Notes: generated from the sequence alone by a model not told the origin. DNA of 64,000 bases from Hermatobates lingyangjiaoensis (GCA_026182355.1 JAPFBL010000361.1:62001-126000); one strand, 5' to 3'. Shown: positions 42,931 through 55,845, counted from the first letter of the stretch. Numbers and translations: made by a program.

Positions 42931-45077
42931 ACTAAAGTACAGTTTTTTGGCCTACTCAAAGTATAACTTAAACTTAAATACTCTTTGACAATACGAACCT
43001 ATCAAAAATACATCAATTACCCGTACTTCGTTGTCCCCTCTAAAAATATTATTAAACTATTGATTTATTTAAACGCAAACACCATTCATTTCTTCTGACT
43101 ATGGTGTTTTTATTTTGTTTCAAGCAATCAAATACCTAATCAAAAGAAAATTACATTACACTTACAGGAGTGAAAAACAGTTTTTGTAATGAAACGTTTA
43201 ATAAACCATTCTGTTCATTGTTATTAATAATAATATAAAACTAATGTTAGTTTTGTTTTCGCAGTGAAAATGTGTAATTTATGTTTTGAAACCGAAGTGT
43301 GCCCCAAGAACTGATTCATTAATATTGCGACAATAATGCTAACCACATAACAGATCAATTGTTTTCATTTCTTGCGTAAACTTATAAGAAGACGTTCTCT
43401 TATAGTAGAGGTAGCTTTGGACTGCTAGAGATTTGGCATTTTCCTTGAATTAATAAATACATAAAAACTCTGTTTACACTCATTTTGTACGGGTTCGCAA
43501 TGGTGCATCCTATCCATCATAAACTATTTCACTACATTCAGTTCCATTATAAACCGTAAAAAGTAAGTTCATATTTCTTCATTTTTTTTTCTTTTACCTT
43601 CTTGTTTTCTTTAAATAGATACAATTTTTGTTTGTTTAAATTAAATTTAATATAACTACTTTAAACTAAGCCGATTGTGGATATTTCTTCGGATTGAAAT
43701 TTTTAATTGTACCGTTACTCATAATTAAAACTAATTATATTGCAGTTAATTACAGAATATACAAGTTTTTTGTCATTTTTTTGCAGCAATGTTTTTAAAA
43801 GTAAGGGATTATTGTTTGCTCTCATGTGACAGGCTTAAGCCTATAACTGATCACAGTTTCCACTGTTATGATATAAGAAGTTCGTTCTGATTCCACTCCT
43901 TTATTTCTCCTTAGGATCTACATCAATATCAGATGATTTGAATCAATAGCATCAATATGATTTGAATATGGGATTAAGAGTGCTAAACTTCAGGCTCTGA
44001 GAGTTAACACTCACCATATATGGTCATTTTTCAAATTCTTGTACCACCAAAATTGACGGAATATTACGAATATGATCATATTTTTTCAAAAAAAAAAAAA
44101 TCATGAGCCAAATCGACATTTGATGTAAAACACTTATTTGATATGTTAATAAATATTTTAGTAAATTATTAAACTCTGTTATACTAATAATAAGCATGAA
44201 TTATATGATCATTCAAAACTTGCAATAAATTACTGTATAATAGATAAGTTTTAATATAACTAGATTTAATATTCAGTTTTCAAAATTTTAAAAATATTTT
44301 ATGGCATTTTAAAAGCAAACTTAAAGTAATGAGATATTGCCAAATCTTGTGTATAATAAAAAGTACCACATTAAGAGGTTAAATGGTTCAGAAGAAGATT
44401 TATCCAATTCCACCAAGTTTTGCTTATGGAAGGTTGTACAGGAGATGTTTCAAACAATCATCGTCTGAGGTTTTTCCATTGTTATTTTCAGATGTTCACC
44501 TTTTACCTATAATTATTGATAAATACTAATCCTTAAGTCTTTTAATCTACGATTCATTTAATGGAAAAAAAAGTAACAATATTAAAAGCAATAAAGTGTT
44601 TAAAATAAAAGAAACTTTTCAGCAATTAATATATTTTTTTTCCTCCAAAGTAGTACCCCTACTTGGAGGGAGTTTACTGTAGTATTTTCACATGATCCAT
44701 TTGTTATATTACATGTGTATAATATCGTTACACTATGTTATATGAAATGTATGTTATTATATTACATTATAAAACCAGTAAAGCTATTGCCAAATGATGA
44801 CACTATTAAAACAGAAGATGTATTAGTAAAGATTAAACAAATATTTAAATATAGAAACCCCCGTTAGAATTTTTTTTTTGTATTTTAACTTTTCATACTC
44901 CAAGTGGATTACCATCTTGCATAAGTGGCGGGGAAGTCGGACTATCAGGTTAATTCAAAATTTTAAAAATTATTATTTTTAATATTTGCTTTAATCCGTT
45001 CACCCTAAATTCCTTAAGAAGGTTTCCCAGATGTCGAGTTGTACCACAGTTTCATCTTACTATCCTCTCTTTAGTGC
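42931..45077. other. AT-rich non-coding sequence
   Basis: No gene or repeat recognised over about 2.1 kb. Confidence 0.5.
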
Positions 45078-45442
45078 CCTGATCTCCTGATAATATTCAT
45101 GATCTACTGATAATATTCCTGATCTCCTGATAATATTCATGATCTACTGATAGTATTCCTGATCTATTGATAATATTCATGATCTATTGATAATATTCAT
45201 GATCTCCTGATAATATTCGGATCTACTGATAATATTCCTGATCTATTGATAATATTCGGATCTATTGATAATATTCATGATCTCCTGATAATATTCATGA
45301 TCTACTGATAGTATTCCTGATCTATTGATAATATTCATGATCTACTGATAATATTCCTGATCTCCTGATAATATTCATGATCTACTGATAATATTCCTGA
45401 TCTCCTGATAATATTCGGATCTACTGATAATATTCCTGATCT
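45078..45442. repeat. 20-bp tandem array, about 18 copies
   Basis: Unit GATCTCCTGATAATATTCAT, with variants ACTGA or ATTGA and ends CAT, CCT or CG. The variants recur in ordered pairs, suggesting a two-unit higher-order repeat. Confidence 0.93.
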
Positions 45443-46035
45443 CCTTTACCGTAGAACCTATTAAGACATCCTATTCATACATAAATAATAAGGTAAAGAC
45501 CATTAAATAAGGTAATGCAATAACTAATTAAATAATTAAAAACTTACTAATTGAATAATTAAATTAGTGAATGATTGTCTTTACCTCATTTCCCAATTAA
45601 TTTGCATATCCCATCATAAATTTTAAAAACGTCAAAATATTCTAGTTCCTTTTTATAAAAACTATAATTTTCGTCATTCTTTACTCCCTCCTATGATGAT
45701 TAAGTTTAATGATCTGTATGCTAATTCTTTTAAAAGCAATACGGATCTAAAAGCATCTACTTAAGAGCAATACGACATAAAAGCATCTATTATGGTTATC
45801 CAATATTATGTTACAGTTTGTTTAATTGCCACTTACTCAGTCTTATTTGATTTAATTAGCATTATTATTATTATTATAATTATTTATAATTGGTGTTTAT
45901 TAGTTTAGTATGTACTAATTAATTAGTTAACTAGTTAATTACTAATTAGTATTAATTAATTAACTAATATATGTTAAAATAATAATAGACCTGATATTGG
46001 AAAAGAATTTCGATCAGTATGTAAATAAATAAAAT
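45443..46035. other. AT-rich non-coding sequence
   Basis: Contains TAATTAATTAACTAAT-type palindromic AT sequence near 45925-45970. No gene. Confidence 0.5.
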
Positions 46036-46190
46036 CTCCTGCCTTTTCCGGCTTGCTTGGTCTACCACTCTCCTTTCTCCTGAAGATGGATTATCCGAAA
46101 ATTTAAGTTAGTAACTATCTTTTTCTGTGTGTTACTATTCTTCGTTTTTGAACTTGTTTTTGTCCAGTTTGGTTTAAAGTGAATAAATAA
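46036..46190 (+). mobile_element. Solitary family D element fragment
   Basis: CTCCTGCCTTTTCCGGCTTG through GTCCAGTTTGG matches the right half of the D element at 18750-18890, with one motif at 46077-46110 and no inverted partner. Confidence 0.7.
46077..46110 (+). ncRNA. Hammerhead-like motif, family D, diverged
   Basis: Core CTGAAGA 46080-46086, extra T, helix II GGAT/ATCC, GAAA, palindrome AATT, T. Helix I is weakened (CTC against AAG). Confidence 0.48.
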
Positions 46191-46692
46191 TTAAATAAAT
46201 TGAACAAAGTTTAATTAACTGGTATATTTATTTTTTAATAATTTGGAATTATTTTCGATGAATAGGTGGAAGGAAAGGATTGTGTTGTCTTCAAAGCGGA
46301 GTGTACCAATGAAAGAGAACATGAGATTAGGTGTCAGTTTTCGGTTTTTGCTGATAAAGCTCTCGCTGGCGCTGTATAGAAATATAATTGGATACTTGAG
46401 ATGCCACAATGATAAGCATTACTAGCTATTTCAATCATTTTTGAGATGAATAAACAAGTAGGGAAGGCGTACAGAATCATAGAAGGATTAACACAATTAT
46501 TCATGAACTTGGCAAACAGGAACAAAGAAAAGAGCGAAGTAAAAGAAATGAAGAACAGTAAAAGTAACCTTCTAATGTGTACTGACATCAACCAGTCGTT
46601 TTAAAATGTATGTCTGCACTCTTTAATAATTAAATTATTATTATTTTTAACTTAGACTTTTACTGATGATGATTTTGTTGTTTAAACCGATT
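46191..46692. other. Non-coding sequence
   Basis: Several overlapping short frames occur on both strands at 46215-46591, without a recognisable domain. No gene is called. Confidence 0.4.
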
Positions 46693-46700
46693 CCCTAGAG

Positions 46701-47194
46701 CAGGGGTGTCAAACTCATTTCGGTCTAGAGGCCGAATACAGCTTAGTTTGATCTCAAGAGGGCCGAGCCAGTAAGTTCATTGTAAAATTACATAAAACAA
46801 ACAATAAGTCTACCTTTTTCTTTCCATCAGTCACTAATACTAATAATTAGTGCAAAGGAAAATAAGTCAATTATAAAAATCTTTATTAAAATTCGACACT
46901 CTGTATCCTGTTTGATTCATATGCATGCACTCTGACCTTTCGGCCAATAACATGACCGACACTCTGTATCCACTGTTATCCATTTTGACACAGATATTTC
47001 GCTGGTCAAGGTGCGAGGATAAAGGAAAAGTGGATAATACAGCGCGTACTAAAACACACTGGTGGATAATATAAGAACTGTAGGTTTTTAAGGAAATTAG
47101 AGTAAACTGATTACTTTTTTGTAATAATGCAGATTTATCCCCCGGGCTGGATCGAACCCCCAGGTGAGCCGGATCAGTATGTTTGACACCTGTG
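46701..47194. mobile_element. hAT-type MITE with perfect 8-bp target-site duplication
   Basis: The 494-bp element has ends CAGGGGTGTCAAACTCA and TATGTTTGACACCTGTG, flanked by CCCTAGAG (46693-46700, 47195-47202). Internal direct repeat CGACACTCTGTATCC at 46897 and 46959. No transposase. Confidence 0.9.
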
Positions 47195-47212
47195 CCCTAG
47201 AGGGTGATAACT

Positions 47213-47492
47213 TCAGCCATTTACTTGTTTTTTGTTTGATCGGTGATTTTAAAGATTCTACATTGGGAGTCCTACATTGTGCCTTACTAAAGAACACTTC
47301 GAGTAGGGATCTATAACGAGTACCTGACATGATACAAGCTCGGGACCGACGGCCTAACATCCTCTCTAAGGGACGACATACTCAGATTTATTCACCTCCC
47401 ACGTAAATAAATCGGGGACCAGGTGGTGGTCGAACCCCGGTCCTATCAGTTCAGAGGCCAGCACGTAACCACTGAGCTAGCCTAGCCCCCCT
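47213..47492 (-). mobile_element. SINE, tail type II
   Basis: Minus strand: A-box region TAGCTCAGTGG, B-box region GGGGTTCGACCACC, hairpin, body, and tail TTCTACATTGGGAGTCC read in reverse with GATCGGTGATT, the type II mark. Confidence 0.85.
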
Positions 47493-48109
47493 GCAAGTTT
47501 AAATAACAAATTAATTTCCTTATTTTTCTTCAACAAAACAGCAGAAATTATTCTGAGTAATAATTAACAACAACAAAGAAAAAAAAAGAAAGAATAATAT
47601 TATAGTTAATATTTTAGAATCATTAATAATTATTAATATTTACGAATGATTAATAAAGTTACATCAAACATGTTTTTAATATTACGTATTAAGAAAATCT
47701 CTCTGTTGCATCACTCGTTAAAAATACGAGCAAGACGGTGTATTTTTATAACCATGTTACGAATTAGTTCTGGGTATTAATGATTATTTTACTACTTACA
47801 GTGTTACGGGAGTCATTCGTAGAATACATGTACTCTTACGTCAAGAAAACGACGTTTACTATCAATTAATGATGAATTCCATATTGTCTTGTTCAAACAA
47901 GCCTACGAATGGAATGTTTGTCTTTCCTTCCTTTGAACCAGGAGTGATAACGGTAACTGGGGAGCAACTTTGTTGCTCTTGACCTATAACTTTTTTTTTT
48001 TTCATTTTAAGTAAACAAAGACCAAGTTTGAATTTGAAATAAGCCACGGAGTCCTGGAGAGGAAAGTGGTATTTTTTTTTTTTAACTAAAGACTAAGAAG
48101 ATGTGAGAG
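47493..48109. other. AT-rich non-coding sequence
   Basis: Nothing recognised. Confidence 0.5.
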
Positions 48110-48322
48110 GTGACTTTCTCTGGTGGTTTATTTTTAGTGAGGACCGCCTCGCTTTGATGAGGCCACTCTGGTCCACCTGCTGCATCCCACTCGGTTGACA
48201 CCCAAGTCCTAACACTCCCACACTTCGCCCACGCCACTATTATCTCTAAGCCAAAGTCTCTCCTTCACTCATCATACATGGCATAATTCTTACCTTTTTT
48301 TCTCTCTCTCTCTCTCTCTCTT
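48110..48322. other. GC-richer block followed by (CT)n
   Basis: GAGGACCGCCTCGCTTTGAT, CACTCTGGTCCACCTGCTGC (with a CACCTG E-box) and CCACACTTCGCCCACGCC, then (TC)n at 48301-48321. Composition differs from its flanks. Possibly a distal regulatory element; no ORF. Confidence 0.35.
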
Positions 48323-48950
48323 CACAACAATAAGGAAGTGCTATTACTGAAATTGCTTATCGTTCCTCTGGGTCGTTAACGATTTCTTTCCAGCTTTTTT
48401 TTTATTACCTTTACTTTATTCAAACATTATTGAAGTGTGTTTGGTTTTAGATTAAGTATAGAGGGATGTGGGTGGATCATTGTGCAGAATAAACATGCAA
48501 TCTATTATTTACCCAGCATTTATGAAGTTCTGTCCCGATTGTTATGACTGCTAAACCAGTATTAAATGGATGAATAACCTAAAACATGATTTCCCTAATT
48601 GTCTTAAGGAGTTTCTTTTTTTTAAACAAACTGCTCAACAGTTGATTTCAATATTACGCTAAGAACAGTAAGAGCATGTCTCTCAATTAATTCACGATGT
48701 TGAAATTAGTAGAGCCAACGATTATAACCGCGCAATACGCAATTATCTGTCCAAACTCGAGCCTGGCTTATAGCATCATAATTACTATGGTGCTTTCATT
48801 TTTAAGTGAAAAGGTCAATGATTCTAGATGAAGAGTGGACCAGTTATTCGAGGTCGTAGAACCTTATAGGTCAACAAAAAAAAGCGTCGTAGAAGATGGT
48901 TAAAGGGTGACGAAATCATCAATTAGGAGGAACATACCGACTATTCAGAG
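48323..48950. other. AT-rich non-coding sequence
   Basis: Nothing recognised. Confidence 0.5.
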
Positions 48951-48952
48951 TA

Positions 48953-49496
48953 CAGTGGAACCTCTACATACGAGCTACTCTACTTACGAGAAACTCGAGA
49001 TACGAGAGGTCTTTCGAGCAAAAATCTTGCTCTACATACGAGAGAAAATCCAAGTTACGAGAATTTCCAGATGGTTCCGCTAGGTGGCCAAGTTACGAGA
49101 ATCAGTTACGAAACTGATACAGTAATGTTAAAAAGCAAAAAAAAGCAGAACAAAGTTCATAAATAAATTAGTGCCGTAAAAAAATTTAGTTTTTCATAAA
49201 GTTAACTTTAATTTTAAGTGGAAGTGCTCATAATAAATGCTCATAATAAACTCGCATTTTATTTCGTTAATATCATCTTATTTATCTTATTACTGTATTT
49301 TTATGTTCAGTCACTATTTGAATGTGTTTTTAGTAATCAGGAAGATGTGTTCATAGTTATTTAGGGTTAACTTGAATGATTTTGGGAGGCCGGGAACAAA
49401 TTAATTGGTTTTCAGTTATTTCTTATGGGAAAAATTCGCTCTAGATACGAGCACGATCCGGGAACGAATTAATCTCGTATGTAGAGGTTCCAGAAA
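48953..49496. mobile_element. Tigger/pogo-like MITE
   Basis: Left end CAGTGGAACCTCTACATACG, preceded by TA. Right end CTCGTATGTAGAGGTTCCA is its reverse complement, with the last bases decayed (AGAAA) before TA. The interior repeats TACGAGA-type words. CAGTGGAACCTC with TA targets is typical of Tigger-type Tc1/mariner termini. No transposase. Confidence 0.8.
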
Positions 49497-51433
49497 TACG
49501 GAAACAATCCGAATAGCGATTCATTAAAAAAAAGACAAGGCGTGTTCTACTTGATCTTTATGTTCTGACTTTACCTGTATCTTTGACACTGTATACTTAA
49601 CGAGGTGCCGTCATAGACTACCTTGTGAATCAGTATACTGTTAAATGTGGCATATTTGTTGTAAACAATGTAATACCCTTTGAATTGTATTAATTTTCCT
49701 TAATAAAGAAGTAAATAATGGAGACAGAAACTCCAGAAACTGGAGACATTATATGCCAGAAACTCATCACACTTGGTGACGTTTCATGATTAAAAAAAAA
49801 CACTAAGTATATGAGAATAGCTTTTCTATTATTAAGCCTTCTTGAGAAAAAACATCAAAAAAAGTTCTCTTTGTCCACAAAGAACATTAACAATTACAGA
49901 AGATAAATTAGAAACTCACTTTCTGCATATTAAAATTCCCTACTGAATACAAGTAAATACTATTAGTTATTTGTGGGTTATTTATTAGGTCACGTTGGCA
50001 CTACTGCGCAACTTGTTCAAAGGTTGCATTAAGGTTCATCTTTTACACTCTAAGTTACAATTAATTCATAGACAATCGAAATACATTGAATTCTATAAAT
50101 TTAAGTGAGTAAATTTATTTTATTATTTAGTTGACTTATTATGTGTTTGATATTACTTACTTTAATTTAATTATAATAGTGTTTTGTTTACTTTTGAACT
50201 GAAAATTGTAATCATAGAAAGGAATATTAAATATCTAACATAATTGGTAAAAATGTACACAATTGAGAAGTCTTTCTCAAAACTAAACCTTGTAGAAAAC
50301 TCAAGTCAAAGAACTGTTTCATGAAAGATTTGAGAAACAAGGTGTAATCTGATATATGTCATATCGACGCACTAATCTAGATAGAATTACATAGTGTAAC
50401 ATTAGTACAAAATTAGTAGTCTACATTCAACTTTACTCCAACTACATTTAATGTTAAAACTAATTGCAAATGAATTTGATTAATTGAAGTTTTTTATTGT
50501 TCCATATTAACAAAACTGATGAAAATTTAATTCAAACATTTATGAAGGAAGGTTTCTTTCAATGAATATGTTATATATGATTCAAGAGTGAAATGACACT
50601 TGTATTATTATCGTTAATTGATACCATGTCAAGAAATTAAATTTCTAATCAATAAGTAAGAAAAAAAACTACCTAATAGTAACACTAACTGAAAGATATT
50701 ACTAATGAAATCACTAAATATAACGGAAGAAATTAGTGTTCTCATTTGATTGATTAGCTGAAGTGGTTAATTCTATTGTTAATTAATTTTCCTTATCATA
50801 TTTGAGAGATATAATGAAAATATAATAAATTAGCATAATAATTGTGCAACTTGATTTTAATTTTTTTTGTACAATTTATTTTAAATTGTAATAATTTTAA
50901 ATTAGGGTAGTTATTAACATCAGTAATATTTTGAAATGATAATTATTTATAACCGGTTGTTTTTTATTTTAATTTTATAAGAAGTTTAGATTTGACTAAT
51001 TACTTTTGCTGAACTATGTGATTTTAATAAGATCAAAGTATGCTAATTCAACAAGTGAATAAAACTTAACTGTTTCATTTTTAGCGTTATATTGCCTTTT
51101 GCTATAATCTAAGATTTATAGCATCATTGCCTTATATTAAAAACATGAAAACAATACTAAATGCCGGTTTTCAAGAATCTTAGATTAACCAGAAGAAATT
51201 ACCATTTTTTTTTTCTGGCTGGTGGACTTTATGGTAGATGCAGGTCTCAGCAAGTTGTTCTGTTCGATATTCAAGGAAATCACTACTGTAAAGGAAGAAC
51301 TAACTCCGAGTGGATTAGAACTGTCACATTCCATAATACTCGACAGGAAAGCCTTTATTCTTTATTCTATGACATCCTTTTATTTTTAATATGCTTCCAA
51401 GATTTGTATTGCGAGAACTGCCGCTTTCACTTC
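49497..51433. other. AT-rich non-coding sequence
   Basis: No gene or named repeat. The 140-residue frame at 51161-51583 overlaps the next repeat and is not a gene. Confidence 0.5.
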
Positions 51434-51782
51434 CTTATAATTTTATCCGTATGTGGACAGACAAACCGATTCGCTCGAACTGTTTGTTGGATAAACGAAT
51501 GTACAGTTCACTGGAACCGTGCCATAAAAGCACAGTCTGCCTGTAGACTACCCGTCATCCTTTGTGTCACTCAAAAATTATAACAATAAGTATTGAAACT
51601 AATTCACTAAACATGATTGACAGGGATAATGTCAATTCGTGTTTCTTGTTATTAAGGCATGGAAAAAGTTTTTCATATGGCCCAAGCTTTTGATATAGTA
51701 TCCTTAACATGATTCAAGATATATTCGCAGTAAGTATATTTAGCAAAATAAAAATCATTTAAAAGTAAAAAAAAGTCATTTA
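51434..51782. repeat. Dispersed repeat, copy 1
   Basis: About 350 bp nearly identical, in the same orientation, to 56171-56525. It starts TTATAATTTTATCCGTATGT and ends AAAAAGTCATTTAC. No terminal repeats or ORF; type unknown. Confidence 0.85.
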
Positions 51783-53058
51783 CTTTATGACATGAGTAAA
51801 TAAAACACCAATTCAAGTTTGAATTGTTTACTTTTAATAACTTTTATGTTTATTTACCTAACATAAAAGAACATTAATGAAAAGTATGTGTCTTTATAAT
51901 ATTACCTTATTACCTTAGAACATTTGTATTTTATCTGACAGTTGTGTTCAGGTTTGTTACTACGAGTAAAATTATTCATTTTTAACCTCTAATGTCGTAG
52001 TTTATGGTATATTTGTTACAATTTATTTATAATACATGTGTTCTACTGTAATACTTAGAAAGCTGAAACTTTGACAGTAGATTTATGTATGTCTAACTTA
52101 AAATATAAGCTCTAAATGAATTGCAAATTCGGTGTAGAAGCGAAGTTATGGACATTTAAGCCGTGCTTGGCTAACTTAACAGATATGCTTATTTTGAAAA
52201 CGTTCAAGTATAGCAAGTAGGTATTGTTAGATGATTTTAATTTCATTTTCGTATATGAATAAGTTGAGTATTTGAGATTATTGACAAGGTCTTTGCCAGA
52301 GTTCAAGATGTACTATCTATTCAGAATTTATGGCTTTGTCAACGAGCAATTCTCAACCATTACTATGAACAGGCAGGAAAAATCAACTAAGTTCTTACTC
52401 TATATCAATCCGAGGAAGGAACTTACAAGTCAGTAAACAGAGAGATTAGTTATAAGGAAGCAGTTCATTATCCAACTGAATTTCTTGACTCCTTAACTGC
52501 TCCTAGACTGTCTGCTTATGAGTAAAAAACTTAAAGTAGGAGCATCAATCATGCTGTGATTTTGTAGCAGTAATAAATTTCATGTTACGAAACTTGAGTG
52601 CCCCAAAAATGTGCAACGGGACACGACTCTTGAGTTCGTGCTCTTTACAGATACGCGATAGATGTGGACATGATAACTGGGTGTGGTATATACCACGAGG
52701 AGTCTGTGTATATACCACGCATACCATTGATTCCGAGCCACAATCCGTTTCCATTCAAACGATTGCAATGTCCCATCAGTGTATGTCTTGCAATGGTGGT
52801 AACTAAGTCGTAAGGAGAGACTATCTAACGCAGGAATTGAAGTGAGTGAGACTAAGTGTTCTCACATGGTCAACTGTAGTTTACTTGCTCAAGAGTCACA
52901 GGTTCCAACTCTTTGTTCTTCTATGAACCTGACGGACAGACAGCTATTGTGGTATATGAATTTGCTTAACACTGTACTAATAATGACATTTTCTACTATT
53001 CTATAATTTCTAATAAATTTTGAAATATCATGTATCATCTCCGAATTTTTGAACAAAG
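51783..53058. other. AT-rich non-coding sequence
   Basis: No gene. A short palindrome GTGGTATATACCAC lies at 52683-52696, with a partial repeat 30 bp downstream. Confidence 0.5.
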
Positions 53059-53060
53059 TA

Positions 53061-53973
53061 CGAGGTGTGTAAATAAAGTAGTGAGACTGATTTTTTTTAA
53101 ATTTTCTATTCAAATATAATTACAATGTGATATTGTCACCTTCAAAATAGTTCCCTTCGGAAGCCACACAGCGCTGGAGACGGTCCTTCCAATCATTGTA
53201 GCATTGCTGGAACTCGGATTCTGGAATGGCCTTCAGCTGGTCGGTTACAGCAGTTTGTATGTTTTGTAATGTCCCGAAATGAGTTCCCTTGAGGTGATTT
53301 TTCAATCTCGGGAAGAGGAAAAAGTGATAAAGACTCAAGTCTGGTGAATAAGGAGGCTGAGGAGCAACAGGAATGTTTTTACTGGCCAAAAACTCGTTTT
53401 CTTTTCGGAATTTTCGGAACCATTTTCGCACAAATTTTTCTCATCTCCAATTCATTGGTCAAAATGTGATGAACGGAGGTGTGATTCAAATTCAACTGTT
53501 CCCCGATCATTCTGACTGTCAAGCGTCGATCTGAACGCACAAGGTTCCGTACTCTGTTGACATTTTCATCGGTGTTTGCACTTGAAGGCCTTCCGCTTCG
53601 TGGTTCATCTTCAATCGACTCTCTTCCTTCTGAAAATTCCTTAAACCACCGAAAAACCTGTGCCCTTGATAAAACACGTTCTCCATAGGCCTCCTGAAGT
53701 TTTTCAAAAGTTTCGGTTGCATTATGTCCAAGTCTGAAGCAAAATTTGATTGCACACCGCTGCTCAACTTTGAGGTCACTCATTTTTAAAACGCTCAAGA
53801 AAAAACCATTTCACGAAAACCAACGCTACGGACAAACAAATGACTGTGGCGAGTTCAGATTCATACTGGAGGCGCATCACACGTGCACCTGACGCTACTC
53901 AAGGCCACGCGTCTCCAGCGTTGCCAGATCGAAAGCGACGTTGCCAGTCTCACTACTTTATTTATACACCTCG
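53061..53973 (-). mobile_element. mariner element, internally deleted
   Basis: The 913-bp element has 29-bp terminal inverted repeats (CGAGGTGTGTAAATAAAG... at 53061-53089, complement at 53945-53973, one mismatch). It is flanked by TA on both sides (53059-53060, 53974-53975), as expected for Tc1/mariner. Full-length relatives are about 1.3 kb, so roughly a third is missing. Confidence 0.93.
53120..53783 (-). pseudogene. mariner transposase, deleted and frameshifted
   Basis: The mariner transposase cuts and pastes its own element. The ATG at 53783 opens the N-terminal part with KVEQRCAIKFCFRLG, RWFKEF, DEPRSGRPS and RRLTVRMI, the paired helix-turn-helix DNA-binding region. It continues through ILTNELEMRKICAKMVPK and then loses its frame near 53431. 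The C-terminal part resumes in another frame with EFLASKNIP and PPYSPDLS, ending ASEGNYFEGDNITL. The deletion removes the region with the first two catalytic aspartates. The third (D in family-typical PDLxxxDFFLFP) is H here (PDLSLYHFFLFP). The copy cannot make active enzyme. Closest subfamily not determined. Confidence 0.93.
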
Positions 53974-53975
53974 TA

Positions 53976-54256
53976 CCTGTCAGAGACGGGCATTTTTGCT
54001 AGTTGTACTATATAATATATATATTTGATTGTAATTTTAGAAATATACTATGAAACAAAATAGGGTATGGTCATTAATATTTTTTCTTTAATTTTCATGA
54101 TCATAATAAATATTCTTAATTGTTTAATTCATACAATGTAAAATAATATATAATATAATATTATATAATTATGTATCAAATAATATTATATGATTATGTA
54201 TTACGTAATATTATATAATTATGTATTATATAAAATACATAATAATCAATATGTAT
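53976..54256. other. AT-rich low-complexity sequence
   Basis: TATTATATAATTATGTAT-type repeats. No gene. Confidence 0.5.
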
Positions 54257-54400
54257 TTTCCTGCCGTTGCGTTTCCGGTGTGCTTGGTTCCTCCTTAAGA
54301 CGGATTACCGAAAATTTGAGTTAGTAAGTGTGTCTCTTTCTCTAAGTGTTACTATTCGTCGTTTAACTTGTTTGTATCCAGTTTGGATCTACTTTACGAT
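54257..54400 (+). mobile_element. Solitary family D element fragment with decayed motif
   Basis: TTTCCTGCCGTTGCGTTTCC through TGTATCCAGTTTGGATC matches the D element. The motif at 54291-54320 reads CTTAAGA (core mutated), GGATTACC, GAAA, AATT, T, GAG. Confidence 0.65.
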
Positions 54401-54862
54401 TTTAAATTAATAATAAATATTATTATATTATATAATAATTTTATATACATATAATAATATAAACTTTAATTTGTTTCTATTTCACGGTGGATACTTTTAT
54501 CAATATTTATAATAATATAATTATGTATTATTTACACTATGGTATACATAGTATACCATACCATGGCTTACTAAGTTACAGATAGGAAAATACTAATAGC
54601 TTAATTTTAAGAAGTTTTTATCGAGTTTAATTGCAATGCTACACTGGCTAAAGGTTGTTTATAGTTAATAATATATAATAGTTAATGTTTTGAGACCTGC
54701 AGGGCCTATTTTCCTATTTCCCTAGCAATGTTTGTGAGACTATTGTGTTATAGTATGAGTAACTGTACCTTCATCCATAACAAGTCATAATAATTTTACA
54801 AATAGCCTTTCTTTGTTCGCAAATCTACTATTATATTTGAGCACTAACCAGCAACAGATTGA
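54401..54862. other. AT-rich non-coding sequence
   Basis: Contains the near-palindrome TGGTATACATAGTATACCAT near 54540. No gene. Confidence 0.45.
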
Positions 54863-54918
54863 GTTAGGCAAAATTTAGGACTCCTAAAGTAGAATCAATC
54901 TCTTTTGTGTGGTGTCAT
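54863..54918 (+). mobile_element. SINE body/tail fragment, type I
   Basis: GAGTTAGGCAAAATTTAGGA then GAATCAATCTC and GTGTGGTGTCATGA. A short isolated piece. Confidence 0.65.
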
Positions 54919-55016
54919 GAAGCAAGTATGGGCAGGGCAACCTTTCGAGAATTTCGGGTCGCAATATATATTTCACAAGTGACCGCGGGCTGCATGAAAT
55001 TTCTTTTGTATTTGTA

Positions 55017-55017
55017 T

Positions 55018-55062
<45 letters not shown>
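55017..55062. repeat. (TA)n microsatellite
   Basis: Alternating TA with one interruption, directly before a SINE. The minus-strand frame over it is spurious. Confidence 0.95.
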
Positions 55063-55065
<3 letters not shown>

Positions 55066-55066
<1 letters not shown>

Positions 55067-55358
55067 TAGAAGGTTCAATACCCACTCTGGCCTTCGATTT
55101 GTTTACGTCGGAGGTGAATACATCTGAGCACTTCGTCCCTTGCAGAAAACATTAAGAGGTCGGTCCCAAGCCTGTAAGATGTTAGAGACTCGTTAAAGAT
55201 ATCTTATCTTAATTTACTTGAGTTATGCAAACTTTAGGGCTCTAAATGTAGTTGAATATTCATTGTGGTTTCACAAAGGTTCTATTAGATCTTTCGAGGT
55301 TTGGCCTATGTGTGCTCTCTCTTGGGACTGCCACTGCAACCTCACCTAACCTAACCAG
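55066..55358 (+). mobile_element. 5'-truncated SINE, tail type I
   Basis: Starts near the B box (GGTTCAATACCCACTCTGGC), hairpin diverged, body and tail present, ends CAACCTCACCTAACCTAACC. Confidence 0.8.
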
Positions 55359-55845
55359 AGATTACTACATTACTTGTTATAACGTGTAATATTACTGATA
55401 TAAATGAGTAAACATTTAATACAGTACAAAAGAAAAAAGTTATTGGAAGAGAATCAATGAAACATTTAAGGATAAAAGAGTGAGCAAATATTGCAGAGCC
55501 CTGTAATCTCTTTGATTTTGAACTACTATTATCAAACATTGTTGTAATGTCATGAACCTTTTTGTGCTTTATATTTGGTAGGCCAACTGTTTTGTTAGCC
55601 TCGCTTTGAGGGTCGAAAACAGCACGCATTTGACTCTGCGTCATAGCGAAGTCTATCAATAAATTGATATACTGCAGCTTTCATGCTATCAAAACAGATA
55701 ATCTGACAATAGTGATACATAACGGAAATAATTAATTTTACACAGCTTTCTTATCATTATATCACAACTAAACAAAGGAACTTTGAAGTAACTGCAGTCT
55801 ATTAATTAAAAATTAACCCCAGGTGATTAGCTCAATGCAGATGTT
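55359..55845. other. Non-coding sequence
   Basis: The 102-residue minus-strand frame at 55351-55659 has no recognised domain and is left uncalled. Confidence 0.4.

Noticed and set aside
46215..46591. Overlapping short frames on both strands
   Set aside because: None has a recognisable domain or a conserved partner frame.
51161..51583. 140-residue open frame
   Set aside because: Its second half is the dispersed repeat that recurs at 56171, where the frame is not preserved; no domain.
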